DNA of 64,000 nucleotides from Tetracladium setigerum (taxonomy: Eukaryota > Ascomycota > Leotiomycetes > Helotiales), in NCBI GenBank assembly GCA_031472005.1, contig PZJY01000008.1, positions 434,001 through 498,000 on the forward strand, read 5' to 3'. Below, one piece after another: positions 47,049 through 58,929 of the stretch. The position numbers were made by a program, and so were the translations under genes. The notes beneath the pieces were generated by a model. The model searched no databases. It was not told the origin of the DNA and saw nothing but the letters and a program-made list of their open reading frames with translations. Position 1 is the stretch's first letter. Each line of letters opens with the position of its first letter.

Positions 47049-47223
47049 GCTTGTTTCGTTATCGTTAAAATAGGCACCCCGCTTGCTCTATGCCAGTCCA
47101 AGTCCGGTCCAAGGACAAGCCCAGTTCAGTCCAGCCCAATTATATCCTCCATCAAACATCGCTCTTGTCGACATCCTTTTGTCTCTACTACTCGATGATG
47201 ACGAAATGAGACGGATGCGCTTT

Positions 47224-49386
47224 TCAAACATTCATCATCCACATATACTCCTCATCATCCATTGCCAGCGGACTCTCCACCAATGGCATCTTCACTGCGA
47301 AGTTGCCCGTTCCATACTGCCCTTCCGTTGAGCAATAAGCGGCAACACGATCCCTCACAACCTCCTGACAACTCGGAGTAGACTCCTCATACTGCTCGAA
47401 ATATTTATTGAAGGTCACCGGCTTCTGGATGTCTTCAATCATGATGACGTTTTCCTTTCTTGGGACGGGAAATCCGAAGTCTTCGGCACAGTTGTCATCA
47501 AAGTCAGGTGTGTCGAGTGCAACATCCTCGAGACTCTCGGAGCTGCTGCTGAGGTACTCAGAGGTGCTTAGTGATGAGCCTTCCGAGCGACTGTCGTAGC
47601 CGTCTTCGCTATATGCAACGGCGGGGACGTTTGGTTTGGACAGGGTAAGACCAAACATTTCGATTTCGAAGGATTCCTCGTCGGTGAGAGTTTCTATCCG
47701 TGGGGCGGGGAAGGATGATAGATTTGCTGACATGATGGTGCAGACGCTTTGTTCGGGAACCTGGAAGGGAGGAGCTTGCTTTTCTTCAACTTCGGCGGCT
47801 TCTTGGAAAAGCCCCCGCGAAGGTTTTCGTCGACGAGCATCCCCTTGTACTTGCTGGAAAAGAGCAGATTGTGATGTTACAATGCTGGTTGATGCGGTAC
47901 TCGTTCCAGAGGCTCGTCGAATTTGGGTGACGGAAGGTGGAGGCGAAGAAATATTTGGTGATGATGCTGAATGTGGAAGTGGGCATGGGCCAAAAGACAC
48001 GCTCTTGTTGCTCATTCCTCGAGTTCCACCCCGAAAGTTTCTACCAGTAACTAGAATTGAGGTAGGGCCGGCTTGATCTTTGCCCTCTGACTTGTTCACC
48101 TTGGCATACCACGAGTTGCTATCAAGAGCGAGGTCCCTGGCGGAGCGTTGCTTGATGACATGTGCCAAACTTGGTCTCTTCAAGATACTCTTTGGTAGAA
48201 CTTGTTTTGCCAAATCATCCTCGAAGTCCGGACGAAGGGGGACGTCTAGATCCAAGCTGTTCGCATTTCTTCGTGGCTCAAATTTCGGTCGGGTGCACAA
48301 AGGACCGAAAATCCAAGTCAGGTCGTCGTCCTTGACCCAAGCGATCGTGCCAGAGTAAATGGTAGCGAGGTTCCATCTCTTCTGACTCCACGTTCTCCAT
48401 GCGGCGTTCTCCAGTCGCTGCCTGTGAGCAACATTGCTATGATCTCCGTTGCTTGTCACAGATTTCCAGGTCGCCCAGAGCTCCTCCTCGGTCCAGGCGT
48501 GAGTTGTATAGTCGACGTGCATGGTGTGAGGGTGTTTAAGGCAAATGTCGTCCACGGTCACTTGAGATCTGGCGATGAGGCGATCTGGCTGTAATACTGT
48601 TTTAGGATCTCTAATCGAAGCAAGTGGTGATGCAGATGTTACGGATGAAGTCGAGGGTAATTTGGATGATGTAAATGCTGTTGTTAATGAGATTGGAGAC
48701 GGTGAGGATGATAATGCTGTTGGTGGGAGTGATGAAGTCGATGATTTTGTACCTGTTGATGGCTTGTCTTCATATGAAGGAAAGAGAAGGCACTCTTCGT
48801 CCAGAGATCCAACCGGGCTCTGGCCACCCGGAGGTAGTAATGATATCGTGGTGGCTTCCCTTCCTGCTTTCCTTTGGCCCAACGATTCACTTCTACCAGC
48901 TTCCGCAAAAATCGCCATTCCAAATTCTTCACTATCGCCTTCCTCATCGAAAATCTCCTCTTCCGTCCACCTCTGAATTTGAGAATGTGACGTCGAAGAT
49001 GACAACATATTCTGAAGTCGATGCACCGGTTTGGTATTCAAAACATGTTTCAAGCGGCTCCCGACCACATCCCCCAGATACTCCACGTCCTCCCACACCA
49101 TCCTTTTTTCTTCAGATTGGCGCACAAACAAATCACAATCAACGTCGTAAAGATGGCTATAATCAACAGCCGGTATAGCCTCAACGAATAGCCGGCAGAG
49201 ACGTGGGGTAAGATGATGCTCTTCTCCTTGGTGTTGTTGTGATGAGAGATGGTCACGTGCGGGCCAATCTTCCCCTTTTGAAATAGAGTGTATCGTCGTT
49301 CCGGCGGTCCTGGAGGTCCGGTTGATATCGCACAGCAGTACTGCAGTTCCAATCGCGTGCGAGTTGTATCTGTGTGTGATCGCCAT
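47224..49386 (-). CDS. DUF1752 protein, possible Reg1-like PP1 regulatory subunit
   Basis: Single exon, 720 aa from the first ATG; MVWEDVEYL (ATG at 49101) is a likely alternative start because residues 1-95 look like translated leader. The conserved block (about 291-363: VDYTTHAWTEEELWATW, RLENAAWRTWSQKRWNL, WVKDDDLTWIFGPL) is the DUF1752 domain (GATA_AreA family), shared by yeast Reg1. Downstream are SILKRPS (about 400) and KSVSFG (461-466), which fits the PP1-docking pattern K-x-V-x-F. The rest is Ser/Thr/Pro-rich and disordered. Reg1 directs PP1 (Glc7) to the Snf1 kinase in glucose repression; a similar role here is inferred from domain order only. No frame break. Confidence 0.8.
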   Translation of the reverse strand: MAITHRYNSHAIGTAVLLCDINRTSRTAGTTIHSISKGEDWPARDHLSSQQHQGEEHHLTPRLCRLFVEAIPAVDYSHLYDVDCDLFVRQSEEKRMVWEDVEYLGDVVGSRLKHVLNTKPVHRLQNMLSSSTSHSQIQRWTEEEIFDEEGDSEEFGMAIFAEAGRSESLGQRKAGREATTISLLPPGGQSPVGSLDEECLLFPSYEDKPSTGTKSSTSSLPPTALSSSPSPISLTTAFTSSKLPSTSSVTSASPLASIRDPKTVLQPDRLIARSQVTVDDICLKHPHTMHVDYTTHAWTEEELWATWKSVTSNGDHSNVAHRQRLENAAWRTWSQKRWNLATIYSGTIAWVKDDDLTWIFGPLCTRPKFEPRRNANSLDLDVPLRPDFEDDLAKQVLPKSILKRPSLAHVIKQRSARDLALDSNSWYAKVNKSEGKDQAGPTSILVTGRNFRGGTRGMSNKSVSFGPCPLPHSASSPNISSPPPSVTQIRRASGTSTASTSIVTSQSALFQQVQGDARRRKPSRGLFQEAAEVEEKQAPPFQVPEQSVCTIMSANLSSFPAPRIETLTDEESFEIEMFGLTLSKPNVPAVAYSEDGYDSRSEGSSLSTSEYLSSSSESLEDVALDTPDFDDNCAEDFGFPVPRKENVIMIEDIQKPVTFNKYFEQYEESTPSCQEVVRDRVAAYCSTEGQYGTGNFAVKMPLVESPLAMDDEEYMWMMNV

Positions 49387-52300
49387 TCAAGAATGTGTAG
49401 CTGTAGTTGAATTGGAGTTGTAGTGGTCGAATTTGAGTTGAAGGAAGAAGAAGAAAGGAGAAAAGGAAGTCGAGGGAAGATCGTGAAGGAGATTATTTGA
49501 AGGTTGTTCAAGTCCACCACCCCAGTCCGAGTCCAAATTTCCCTCCCTCGGCCGGTCGGTCTGGACAAATCCGATGCAGGGATCGCCGGGGCTCCTGTTT
49601 GACAGCAAGAACGTTGATTTACGATTGATCCACTCGTTCCCCAGCCTTGTTCTGTAGCTGATAGATGTGGTGTACCAGTATTGCGTAAATATGACTAGTA
49701 GAGAAGAAGGTGTGCTGACGCTGACGATGATGAGAGACAGAAGAGGAATCAGGTGTTTGGATACATAGAAATCTTGTCACCGATCTGATCGTGGGGTATG
49801 GGGTAGATATGTAATATTAAGCCTCTCTCTCGATGACCCAATATTCCTATTCCTTGATTGATCCATGCTGACTGTCCCAACGCATTTTTCGAATGGAGAC
49901 GTGGGTTACTTCATCCATTCCAAGTTGTCCCAACACTTTCCATCGCCACACCGTACCGCGACCACAAGCGAGAAGGACAGCGAACACGAAATAAACAAAG
50001 CACGGCGATAACTGCCTGGCTTCTCTAGAATGTATTTCATTCACGCCACATTACACAGAAGTACTGTACCATTAGTGGGTTTTGATTATTGAACTGATAC
50101 CGTCAATTTACTCTACTTGGAGTGGTACATACAGTAACAATACAGTAATTCCATCGTCATCGTCGCGTCACGTCAACAATTAATTACCCGGATCCTTCGG
50201 CGCACGCATATTAATTACCTATCAAACCGCAGGTGGTAGAATACCGGAGCGCGCGAAGGCACCGAAGCTATTTTACCACCGGAGGTTTTTTTTACCAATT
50301 GGGACGGGCTGGTTCTATCGTGAGTGGCCTCAGTTGTTTTTTGTACGTACAGTTACCAGGCATGCTTTTTACGTTCGACATATGTTTACGGAGGATTACT
50401 TCACACACCACCACCTCGCACTTCTGCACTTCTTCGCTGACCACCCTCTCTCTCTCCCTACCCTGAATCCCTCGCTACTCATCCTCCGCAAATAGGTATG
50501 GAAAGTAAAGATCCATCTCTCCGAAAGCCCCGAACTTCTTCAAAGTCACAAGCCATCCGTCCGCCCCACGCCTGATAAGCAATTAAGCATCTCCTAACCA
50601 AACCTTCCTCTCCCTCTGATACTTTCGTGCAACACGCCTATCACTCACAATACAGTGCATACTTTTTACGAACATGATATCTCATCGGTCCCTGAAAAAC
50701 CTCCCCTCCCAGGCTGCTCCCACACACAGCCAAAGAAAAAAAGGCTCAACTACTCAAATCTCTCCTACCCGCCCTCTCCATCCACTCACAAACCTCGCAG
50801 GGAGAACAGATCGCCCCAGGGGTTCGGATCGTTGCCGTTCAGGGGCAGGTCACGCGCTGCATTTCCCATCCCAACAAAAACGACTCGGCTCCACGTTTGC
50901 TATCCACGGCGGTCCACTTTGAGGTTCATGGAAGATTCCGTGAAGAATTTCCACAAGGAAAAAAAGAACGGCCCCAAAAAAAATAAACCGAAATACAATT
51001 TTTTTTAAGAAAAAAAAACATCCGAGAAGAACCGAATAGAAGGATTGGACCGAAAGCTTGCCGAAGTCAATACGTCACATTTTGTACAGTATTTTACAGC
51101 ACAGAACTGTAAATTGTAGGTCAGACTTATGTTCCGTGTGATATGATATCATGAGAGTTTGGATGAACTCTTCGGCTCCTTGGGGTTTGTTCCAGGTGAG
51201 TTTGAAAAGTGATGGGGACATAGCGACGTTGATATCATACCACTCCAAAAATAACGCAAACGGAAACACTCTTCTCTTTTACTTTTCTATTTCTATCCAT
51301 TCTTCTTGTAAATAACTCATTGGTGCATCCATTTCTCAACCACCACCCAACCTTTAAAAGTCTTGGAAGGGTGGGTGCGGGTGTACAAGATCCATCATTC
51401 GAACGCTGTACAACCACAAAACTACCTCCGTAGAAACTGGATGGTTTACTTAAGTGATACCTCACCTCAGGTAATGTAACCAATCCAACCTCAATACAGT
51501 AATAATTGAGTGCGGTCCCTCGGTCACCGACACCGACATCAAGAGCATCAGCATCGCAACTCAGGTTGCATAATTACAACAAAAAACACTTTTTGCAATC
51601 GCCAGCACAGCACATACAGTAGTATCTGATGACCCATGAACAAACAATACCCTCAGTAGGAACCATTAAGCATTCCCAGACACATTCATCCCAAGAATTT
51701 TCACCATCACACGCACATCAATCTCACCGAATCGCCGAAAAAAAAACACACCGCAAAAGTTATAGACCGGCTGGCCGATAAGTATCGGCCGAGAAAGGTG
51801 CGAGCGATTGATTATTGACATGTTGTGAAAGTCCGGACGGAATGGAAGCCTAGACGGGGATGTTGTTGTGCCAATAGGTGCTTATTATCTTCATGTGATT
51901 GTTGTTATTAAAGTATTTACAGGATTATTTTGGGATTGGGTTGCCTTTTTGGTTCTGAGTGAGTGAGAGAGAGAGGGTAGTGATATAGTGGTAATTACGG
52001 TATACTAGGTTTTTGGGAATCATTTCGATGTAATACAAGCTAAGAGAAGACGTTCCGGAAAGAAAGAACGAACTGTCTCGTTCAAAAATAGAATATGTAG
52101 GTAAAAATAAGAATGGAGTCGCTGATATCAACAGTATCTTATCATGATTGCGAAACTTGAATCAAGTACCAGAGATAGACAACCTTAAGCATACTGTACT
52201 GTACTGTACAACTGTAGATCCCACATGAATATTCGATGCCCCCCCCACGTTTGGAAAAAATGTCTCAACGGTTGTCAGTTGATGATATCTCTCGCTTGCG

Positions 52301-52720
52301 AGACTATATCTGGATCCGGTTGAGACAGTGAGACTGATGAGACTGAGACTGAGAATGAGATGACGTATTGTTGCTATGTCTTGATGAAGTGAGTTGCATT
52401 GCAGTAGCTCACTACTACTGTACATACAGTGCATAGTTTGGCAAAAACTTGTAAGATAAGATAATTTGATTGTGAAGAACTGAATACTGTACGATAAGCG
52501 AGCAGAGATAGAGTACGAGAAGAGAAGTTACAGTAAAGAAGATAAGATAGTTTGACTTTTGGTGGTTGTATAGGCTGATATGAGAACAAGAGATGAACAT
52601 CAAACAAAGGAAGAAAAGGGAAATTGCTCTTATTTTTGAATTACTATGTCTATGCTGTACCCGATTTTGTCTACTCCTCTGCATGTCATGTCATCTCTAC
52701 CTTGGTTCTGTAGATATTCA
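49387..52720. other. 3.3 kb upstream region of the DUF1752 gene
   Basis: Lies between two minus-strand genes. The first 250 bp are probably leader and promoter of the DUF1752 gene. Further on it holds many tacagta/tactgta motifs (50062-50153, 51086, 51499, 51615, 52192-52209, 52413, 52486) and a plus-strand CT-rich stretch (50400-50465). No ORF is convincing. Confidence 0.5.
52192..52209. repeat. (TACTG)3 repeat with tgtaca palindrome
   Basis: Three adjacent tactg units followed by taca; a dense example of the tactgta motif. Confidence 0.85.
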
Positions 52721-55322
52721 TCATCCGCGAACCAACCCTCTTACTCTCTTCCTCTCCTCCGCACTTAGGCTCCACTTAACACCCCCTTCTCCCTCCTCAC
52801 CACCAGCAGCAGCACCACTCTCCTCCTCCTCAACCAACAGCCCCCACTCCTCCTCCTCCATACTAACCAAAACACCCATCTCCCCCACCCTCCCAAAGGC
52901 CTCTCTAACCTCCCACTTCCCACCTCTCCCTACCACACCCACAATCCCACTCAGATCTCTCTCCAACCTCCCCGCACCCTCAGCACAAATCTTCCAACTC
53001 CACACTCTCTTCTCCAGCACCTTGGACAGATACTTCGCCGTCTGCTCAAGCAGTAAATTATACGTCTTCGGTGTCATGAGACGGCGCAATGGAATCGTGA
53101 GTTGGTCCCAGGAGTGGGAGAAACGATTTGTGACGAGCGTGGAGAAGTCAATGTCAATGTCTGCGTCGTCGGGACTGGTGAGATTGGCTTCGTGCATGGT
53201 GTTGGAGAGAGAGTAATCTATGTCGCGGAATGTGTCTGCAATGATTGGGCGTAGACGTGGCTTTATGACTTGGTTGAACATGACGTTGAGTCCATCTACC
53301 AGTAACTCCGAACTCTTAGACGCAAAAGCCGTGTTGAGATTCTGGAGCGCCGTGGAGACAAATGTCGCGTCATGAGAGAATGGGAATAAGTCTGCGAGGG
53401 TTTGAGGCGGAGTGCTTGGGGGAGGTGCAAGCCTGGATGTGACGATGCGTGTGATGTAGTCGTTTGCGACGTCGAGAGAGTTGATGAGCAGGATGAAAGC
53501 GATGATTTTATCTTCCGGGGGAAACCACCGGATACGACTGGTTTGGGGTAGGATTCATCACGCATTTTGCGTTGGATCATTCCAATGAAGTCGGACCCGA
53601 GGACACGGGAGATGGTAGGAATGACAGAGGCGATCACGTCGCGTTGAGAGGTAGAAAGGGAGCGTTGGAGGACGGTGTTGACGATGTACATTACATCGTC
53701 GACGGCAGAGATGATGTATGGTGGGTTGCCGTCCAACTGTCTTGCTGGATTGAGAGATAGTCCTGTGGGAGATTCGTCAAGTTGGAAAGCCTTTTCGACT
53801 GAGCGGCGGAAGAAGAATGTGGTCATAACGTTGAATGGTGTTATGAGTCGTGCTGAGACTTTTCGGTGCAGAGCAGATTTCGTGAGAAGGTCAGGCATGA
53901 GGAGAGGCTCTTCGGCGTCGGTTGATGGATCCTGGGAGAGCTTAGAGATGGCTTGAGTGAGGATATCTGGTGCTGGACTTACCCTGCACTTGCCTCCCAG
54001 AAATCTCGAATATAATGCCCATCTCCCCAGCATGACTGCTGTTTCGCTCAACAGTCCATCAACCTCCTTCATGTCTACACCTTCGTCCTCACTAACTCTT
54101 CCATTCGAGCTCCCTCCAACAGCAGGCGAGCTCGTCCTTGCATTTCCTTGATTTCGCTGCAGAGGCAGAAAGCTCTGCACCAGGAAAGAAAACGGATAGC
54201 TCTTCACATCCGTTAATCTCCTGTCCACCGCTCTCTCATCACCCCACATGTCCAACACAATGCCACCCTGAACATCCGCTTCAACCTGCAACCTCTCGAT
54301 AACCCTCACCATTTTCCCTTTTCCATAATGCCTCTCCACCAAGCCTCCATGCCCCTCCACAATCTGCGCAATGTGTTCAAATAATCTCGTCAAGGCATTT
54401 GCATAAAAGAACCCATCTTTCCCAGCCACCCCTTGGGTGCCTTGATTTAAATTTCCCCTCGCCCTCTGCGCAACCCCTTGACAAACATATCTCCCGTAGA
54501 CCTCCAAACCCACCTCCTCCCGCGCAATCAGAGGGAATAGCTTGAAAAACCTCGTCACCTTCCCCCATCCCCCTCATTCGCAGCCTTGTCAAACTCCCTC
54601 AAAAACAACCCACACAAACTCTCCTTCGCATTTTCAATCGTAATCCCCGGTGCATCAGGCACCTCCACCGACGGTACAATAGTCGCTGCAAACCTGCCTT
54701 CAACAATATGTGCCGGCACTTTACTCGCGCGTGCAATGTAGCCCGCAGCAGCTTCCCAGTCCTGGGGCGCGCCCATGGAGCCCACCACACCTTGCACACA
54801 TGCTTTCAGCTCGGCGACTTGTTCGACGACGGAAAGAGTTTCCTCCACACGCTGCTTTTCCAAATCTAGTTGCTTGACTTTCGAGGAGAGGTGGTCCGCC
54901 GTGCTGGCGGCATTATCGAGCATGCCATTGGAAATGGCGCGTGTGTGCAGGACTTGTGTGCCGAGATGAGCACGGAGAAGGTCGAGACGACCGAGTTCGC
55001 GTGAGAGAGAGGCTTGGGAGGAGATGAGAGATTGAAGACTGTTCGTGATGCTTTGGTCGTGGGTGTGGAGCGTGGAGAGGGAAGCGCGGATGGAAGCTAG
55101 GGTAGAGGCGTTGTAGATTGAGGGTGCTGCTGCTTCGGGGGTGTCCGTGGCCGCGAGAGCCGAGGAGGAAGAAGCTGCATTGCCATTTGGGAGGCCGTTA
55201 GGAGGCATTGGTTGGGGTTCGGCATGGGTGATTGTACGTGGTGTTGATGATCGGGTGCTGTATTTCGAGGTCAAGGTGGCATTAGGGAAATGTGGGTTAA
55301 GCGAGGCTTTGTAGATATTCAT
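52721..55322 (-). CDS. cog4: Conserved oligomeric Golgi complex subunit 4, two frame breaks
   Basis: Peripheral Golgi tether acting in retrograde vesicle traffic within the COG complex. It appears intronless; with the two missing bases counted the length is 868 codons (867 aa). The N-terminal part is coiled coil (STLHTHDQSITNSLQSLISS and AISNGMLDNAASTADHLSS). Middle blocks include ITRIVTSRL-type sequence and YIISAVDDVMYIVNTVLQRS. The C-terminus has WSWKICAEGAGRLERDLSGI and GVVGRGGKWEVREAFGRVGE, typical of COG4. The frame breaks after NEGDG (54558-54561), where one base is missing before VTRFFKLFPL. It breaks again at GGFP (five Gs at 53517-53521, six needed to continue PEDKIIAFILLINSLD). MPPNG (ATG 55208) is an alternative start. 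Sense-strand skew flips four times along the gene. Confidence 0.9.
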
Positions 55323-55505
55323 CTGACAGAGAGATCAAGTAAGAACATTTTTGCTCCGTGTATGCTATCTATTCTTAAAACGTCGTATAATACAAAGTCC
55401 AGGTACGCTAAGAAGTACGCTTTACGTTTTAATATATATATACAATGTTCGTCGCCACCGTTTTCCTTTCCCAATGCACCATAAAACAAAAGACCGTGAT
55501 TGAAA

Positions 55506-58500
55506 CTACACGATTTGGCTATATCCGCTGCCCAATCTCCTCTTTCCTCTACTGTTGTAGAATTTCCTCAACTCATCTGCCCAAAATACCGTGCTCGCTA
55601 GACTGATCAAGGCCACGAGATCCATAACGCCAAGGGCTTCGGTCTGGAAAACCTCTTGTAACCAAGGAAAGTAAATCACGAGTACTTGCCCACCCAAGCT
55701 CAACGACACTGCCCAGTTGAACAGTATATTGCTGAACAATCCCACCTCTCCCCGTAAGATAGACTTACTTTCGGAGCGGCAGTTGAGAGCATTGAACATG
55801 TCGAACAGGACAAAGCAGGTAAAGGTCATGGTAGTATCGCGTTTTGTCACGACGCCATCGGAGAGCATTTCATAGGTGTAGACTGACAAGGTTCCGCACA
55901 TTATGATGACGGCGGATGTGAGAACTCGGTATAGAAGAGGCCATGTAAGCACAGGATCAGAGCGCTTCCGAGGCATTCTGGTCATGACATCCGGATCAAC
56001 AGGTTCGACACCAAGAGATTGAGCAGGAGGTCCATCCATAATGATATCTAAATATGTTAGCAATCAGCCTTCGAAAGGTGGCTCAGAGGACATACTAATC
56101 CACAAAATCTGCATCGCGTTCAGGGGAGTCTTAAATCCAAAACACGTGCAGACCAATACCAAACCAAGTGCGGCAGCGCTCGTACTCAATTGGAAAGTCA
56201 AGAAGTTTTGAATGTTGTTGAAAATCCCCTTTCCTTCTTCGATGGCGTGAAGAATGGTCGAGAAGTCATCGTCCGTTAAAATCATATCTGCTGCTTCCTT
56301 TGCAACGTCTGTTCCCATCATACCCATGGAGATACCAATATCTGCTTTTTTCAAAGCTGGTGCATCGTTGACACCATCTCCAGTCATGGCCACGATGTCA
56401 CCTCGAGCTTGAAGGGCTCGGATGATCTTCATCTTGTGGTCTGGACTGGTCCTGGCAAAAATGGAAGTATTCGCAATTGCGGCCTGTAATTCTTCATCCG
56501 TCATTTCATCGATGTCGGCGCCACTCAAAACTGGTCGTACGGCCACAGAATGGTCTGTGTGCTCTCGAGGGGTTGCGATCTGCATTCCGAGCTTTCTTCC
56601 AATTGCCAATGCAGTGGTTTCGGCATCTCCAGTTATCATTATAACCTTGACACCTCCTCGCATCAATCGCCGAATTGATTTTGTGACGCCGGCTCTTGGT
56701 GGATCACTCATCCCAACAAGACCAGCAAAACACAAACCTTTGTAGATATCCTCACCATGGGACACAACTGGTTCGGCGGTCTTGGTTGTGGGTGTGCTAG
56801 CAGGAGTGCTTACTCGGCTTACCGGTAGTGTTCGAGATTTTGCGTGTTTTGCAACAATACCACTGGCAAATCCGAGAACTCGAAGTCCCTCTTGTGCTAA
56901 TCTCTCGGCTGCATCCAAAGCTTCTTGTCTCCGTGCGGCATCCAAGACCACTTCCCGTCCATCTTTTGTGAGATAGCTATCACATCTAGCCAATACCCGA
57001 TCAACTGCCCCTTTGATATAGGCAACTTCCCTTGAAGTCACATTACCCTCGCCATTAACATCTCCAACACTGACTCCCATCCACTTTCGCTCAGAGCTGA
57101 ATGGTGTTTCTCCAAGACGGTGTCCCAAACTGTCCCTCACATCATGCTCCTTGAATCGGTCAAGCATGTCTAACATGGCAACATCTGTAGGCTGGCCTAC
57201 CCATCGACTTCTTGCCCCATGTCCTGGATTGGTACCTTGGGTTGATGACAAAATTGCAATAGAAGATTGGGTCTGTGCGCTGTCGTGGATCCGTGTAAGA
57301 CGAGCGTTGTTTGCGATATTTCCGATCCTGAGAATTCGTTTAGTAACCAAATCTGGCTCGGCATCTGTCGCTTCATCGTCGGAGTCAACCTGTATCGGCT
57401 CTGCTGCATCGAAATACCACATCTTGGCCGTCGACATGTGGTTCATTGTGAGTGTGCCTATAGTCCGTTAGTAAACAAGACTTGATAAAAAGATAAATTA
57501 ACATGCCAGTTTTGTCACTGCAAACCACATTGACTGATCCCAGTGTTTCCACGCTTGGCATTTTCCTCACAATTGCATTGTGCCGTGCCATTCTGTGAAC
57601 GCCTAGAGCCAATGTGACGGTGACAATGATAGGTAAACCTTCAGGAATTGCAGCAACGGCGAGCGATATCGAGATTGTGAAGATTTCTAGCAGCCCTTTG
57701 CCCTGCAGCCACCCGATAATTGAAATGATGCCAATCACACCAAGAGAAAATTTACTGAGTTGCGATCCAAGTGCGTCCATGGACATTTGAAGTGGTGTTC
57801 TCGGACTTTCCGTTTCACCCACGCTCGCTGCGATGGTTCCAAAATGAGTATTGCCTCCTGTGGCATACACAATTCCTTGGCCATGGCCAGACCTTACCAA
57901 AGTTCCCATAAATGCAATATTGGTAGAGCTATTAAGTCGCGTGTCGGCACCAACTGTCCCAGTTCCAGCCGACGCATACGCCGGCGATCCAGGGGGTTCG
58001 AGATAGCTCGAGGAAGCACTCGACATAAAACTAGGGATCATTCTCGCATCCGCCGTTATCCGGACAGGCTCATTTTCGCCGGTCAAATTCGATTCATCTA
58101 TCGATAGATCCGAGGCCATCGTCACACGTATGTCTGCTGGTATCCGGTCGCCAGAGGTGAATAAGACCAGATCCCCAGGAACTAACTGTGCTGCCATGAC
58201 TTTGCTTGATGTTGCCTCCATTCTCGCTTCGGCATCATCCGCGGAAGACGCCTCCATCATTCCATCCCTCTCTGATAGGCCTTCCTCCTTTGGTGGCCAT
58301 GTTGGTGTAGCTCTTGTACTCGGCATGCGAAGCTCCCCCCTAATCAGATGGGCATGATTTGGAACCAAGTGGTTCAAAGCCGCAATCGATTTCTCCGACC
58401 GATATTCTTGTAGAAATGCGACCGAAACCACAATTGTAACAGCCACCGCAATACTGATCGCATCATCTTTATTTCCAACGACTACTGAAGCGCCCGCGGA

Positions 58501-58929
58501 ACATAGCAGAAGTAAGATCAGAGGCTCCTGGAATTGTTTCAGAAATCGAAGCCAGATTGGCTCTGGCTCGGCATGAGGCAGTTCGTTGGGCCCTTGATCG
58601 TGCAATCGAGAGAGGGCTTCCGCCGGCGAAAGGCCAGTTGTGAGGGATGTTTGTAGTCGTTCTGCTGTTTGGCTCGGAGTGAGGCTTGAATACTCATCCG
58701 CGACCGACTTTAAAGGATTAGCCAACTCTTTGCAAGATATAGTCTTTGAACATACCTTAGCGACCGAGGAAGCCGTTCTGGCATGCCCGTTTCGTGATCT
58801 TGATGTTTCCCTGGATATGGGACGGCTTGAAGGTTCTGAGCTCACCCCTTGGAGGGTTGGGATATTGGTCAATGGCAACAAACTTCCGTCACTTGGGCTC
58901 GCAGACCGAGCTATCCGAGGAAAGCCCAT
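55506..58929 (-). CDS. pmr1: P-type Ca2+/Mn2+ ATPase, Golgi (Pmr1/SPCA)
   Basis: Pumps Ca2+ and Mn2+ into the Golgi. Exons in coding order: 58929-58756, 58707-57507, 57457-56096, 56047-55506; 1,092 aa. Intron 1 is 48 bp and could be read through in frame, but it has donor, branch point (GCTAATC) and acceptor, and its removal joins SSVAK to SVADEYSSLTP. Key motifs: LTGENEPV actuator loop, AAIPEGLPIIVTV in helix M4, SDKTGT with phosphorylated Asp456, MITGDAETTA and TGDGVNDAPALKKAD. In helix M6, LWINIIMDGPPAQSLG carries the Asn and Asp that form the single Ca/Mn site of SPCA pumps. The intron inside SDKTGT uses a GC donor (57506-57505). No frame break. A short spacer of about 180 bp separates it from cog4, and rad21 diverges upstream. 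Confidence 0.95.

Larger units (their letters stand above)
45722..47223. other. 1.5 kb spacer between convergent genes
   Basis: Contains the gaacaa repeat and a small minus-strand open frame (46776-47048), listed separately, and a cgtacagtacagtaag motif near 46321. No conserved gene is visible. Confidence 0.5.

Noticed and set aside
49050..49568. ORF with a hydrophobic segment upstream of the DUF1752 gene
   Set aside because: It overlaps the DUF1752 frame on the same strand in another phase; the hydrophobic run is a frame shadow.
50655..51008. Basic 117-codon ORF on the plus strand
   Set aside because: Low-complexity Pro/Lys-rich product from simple sequence, with no leader, intron or family signal.
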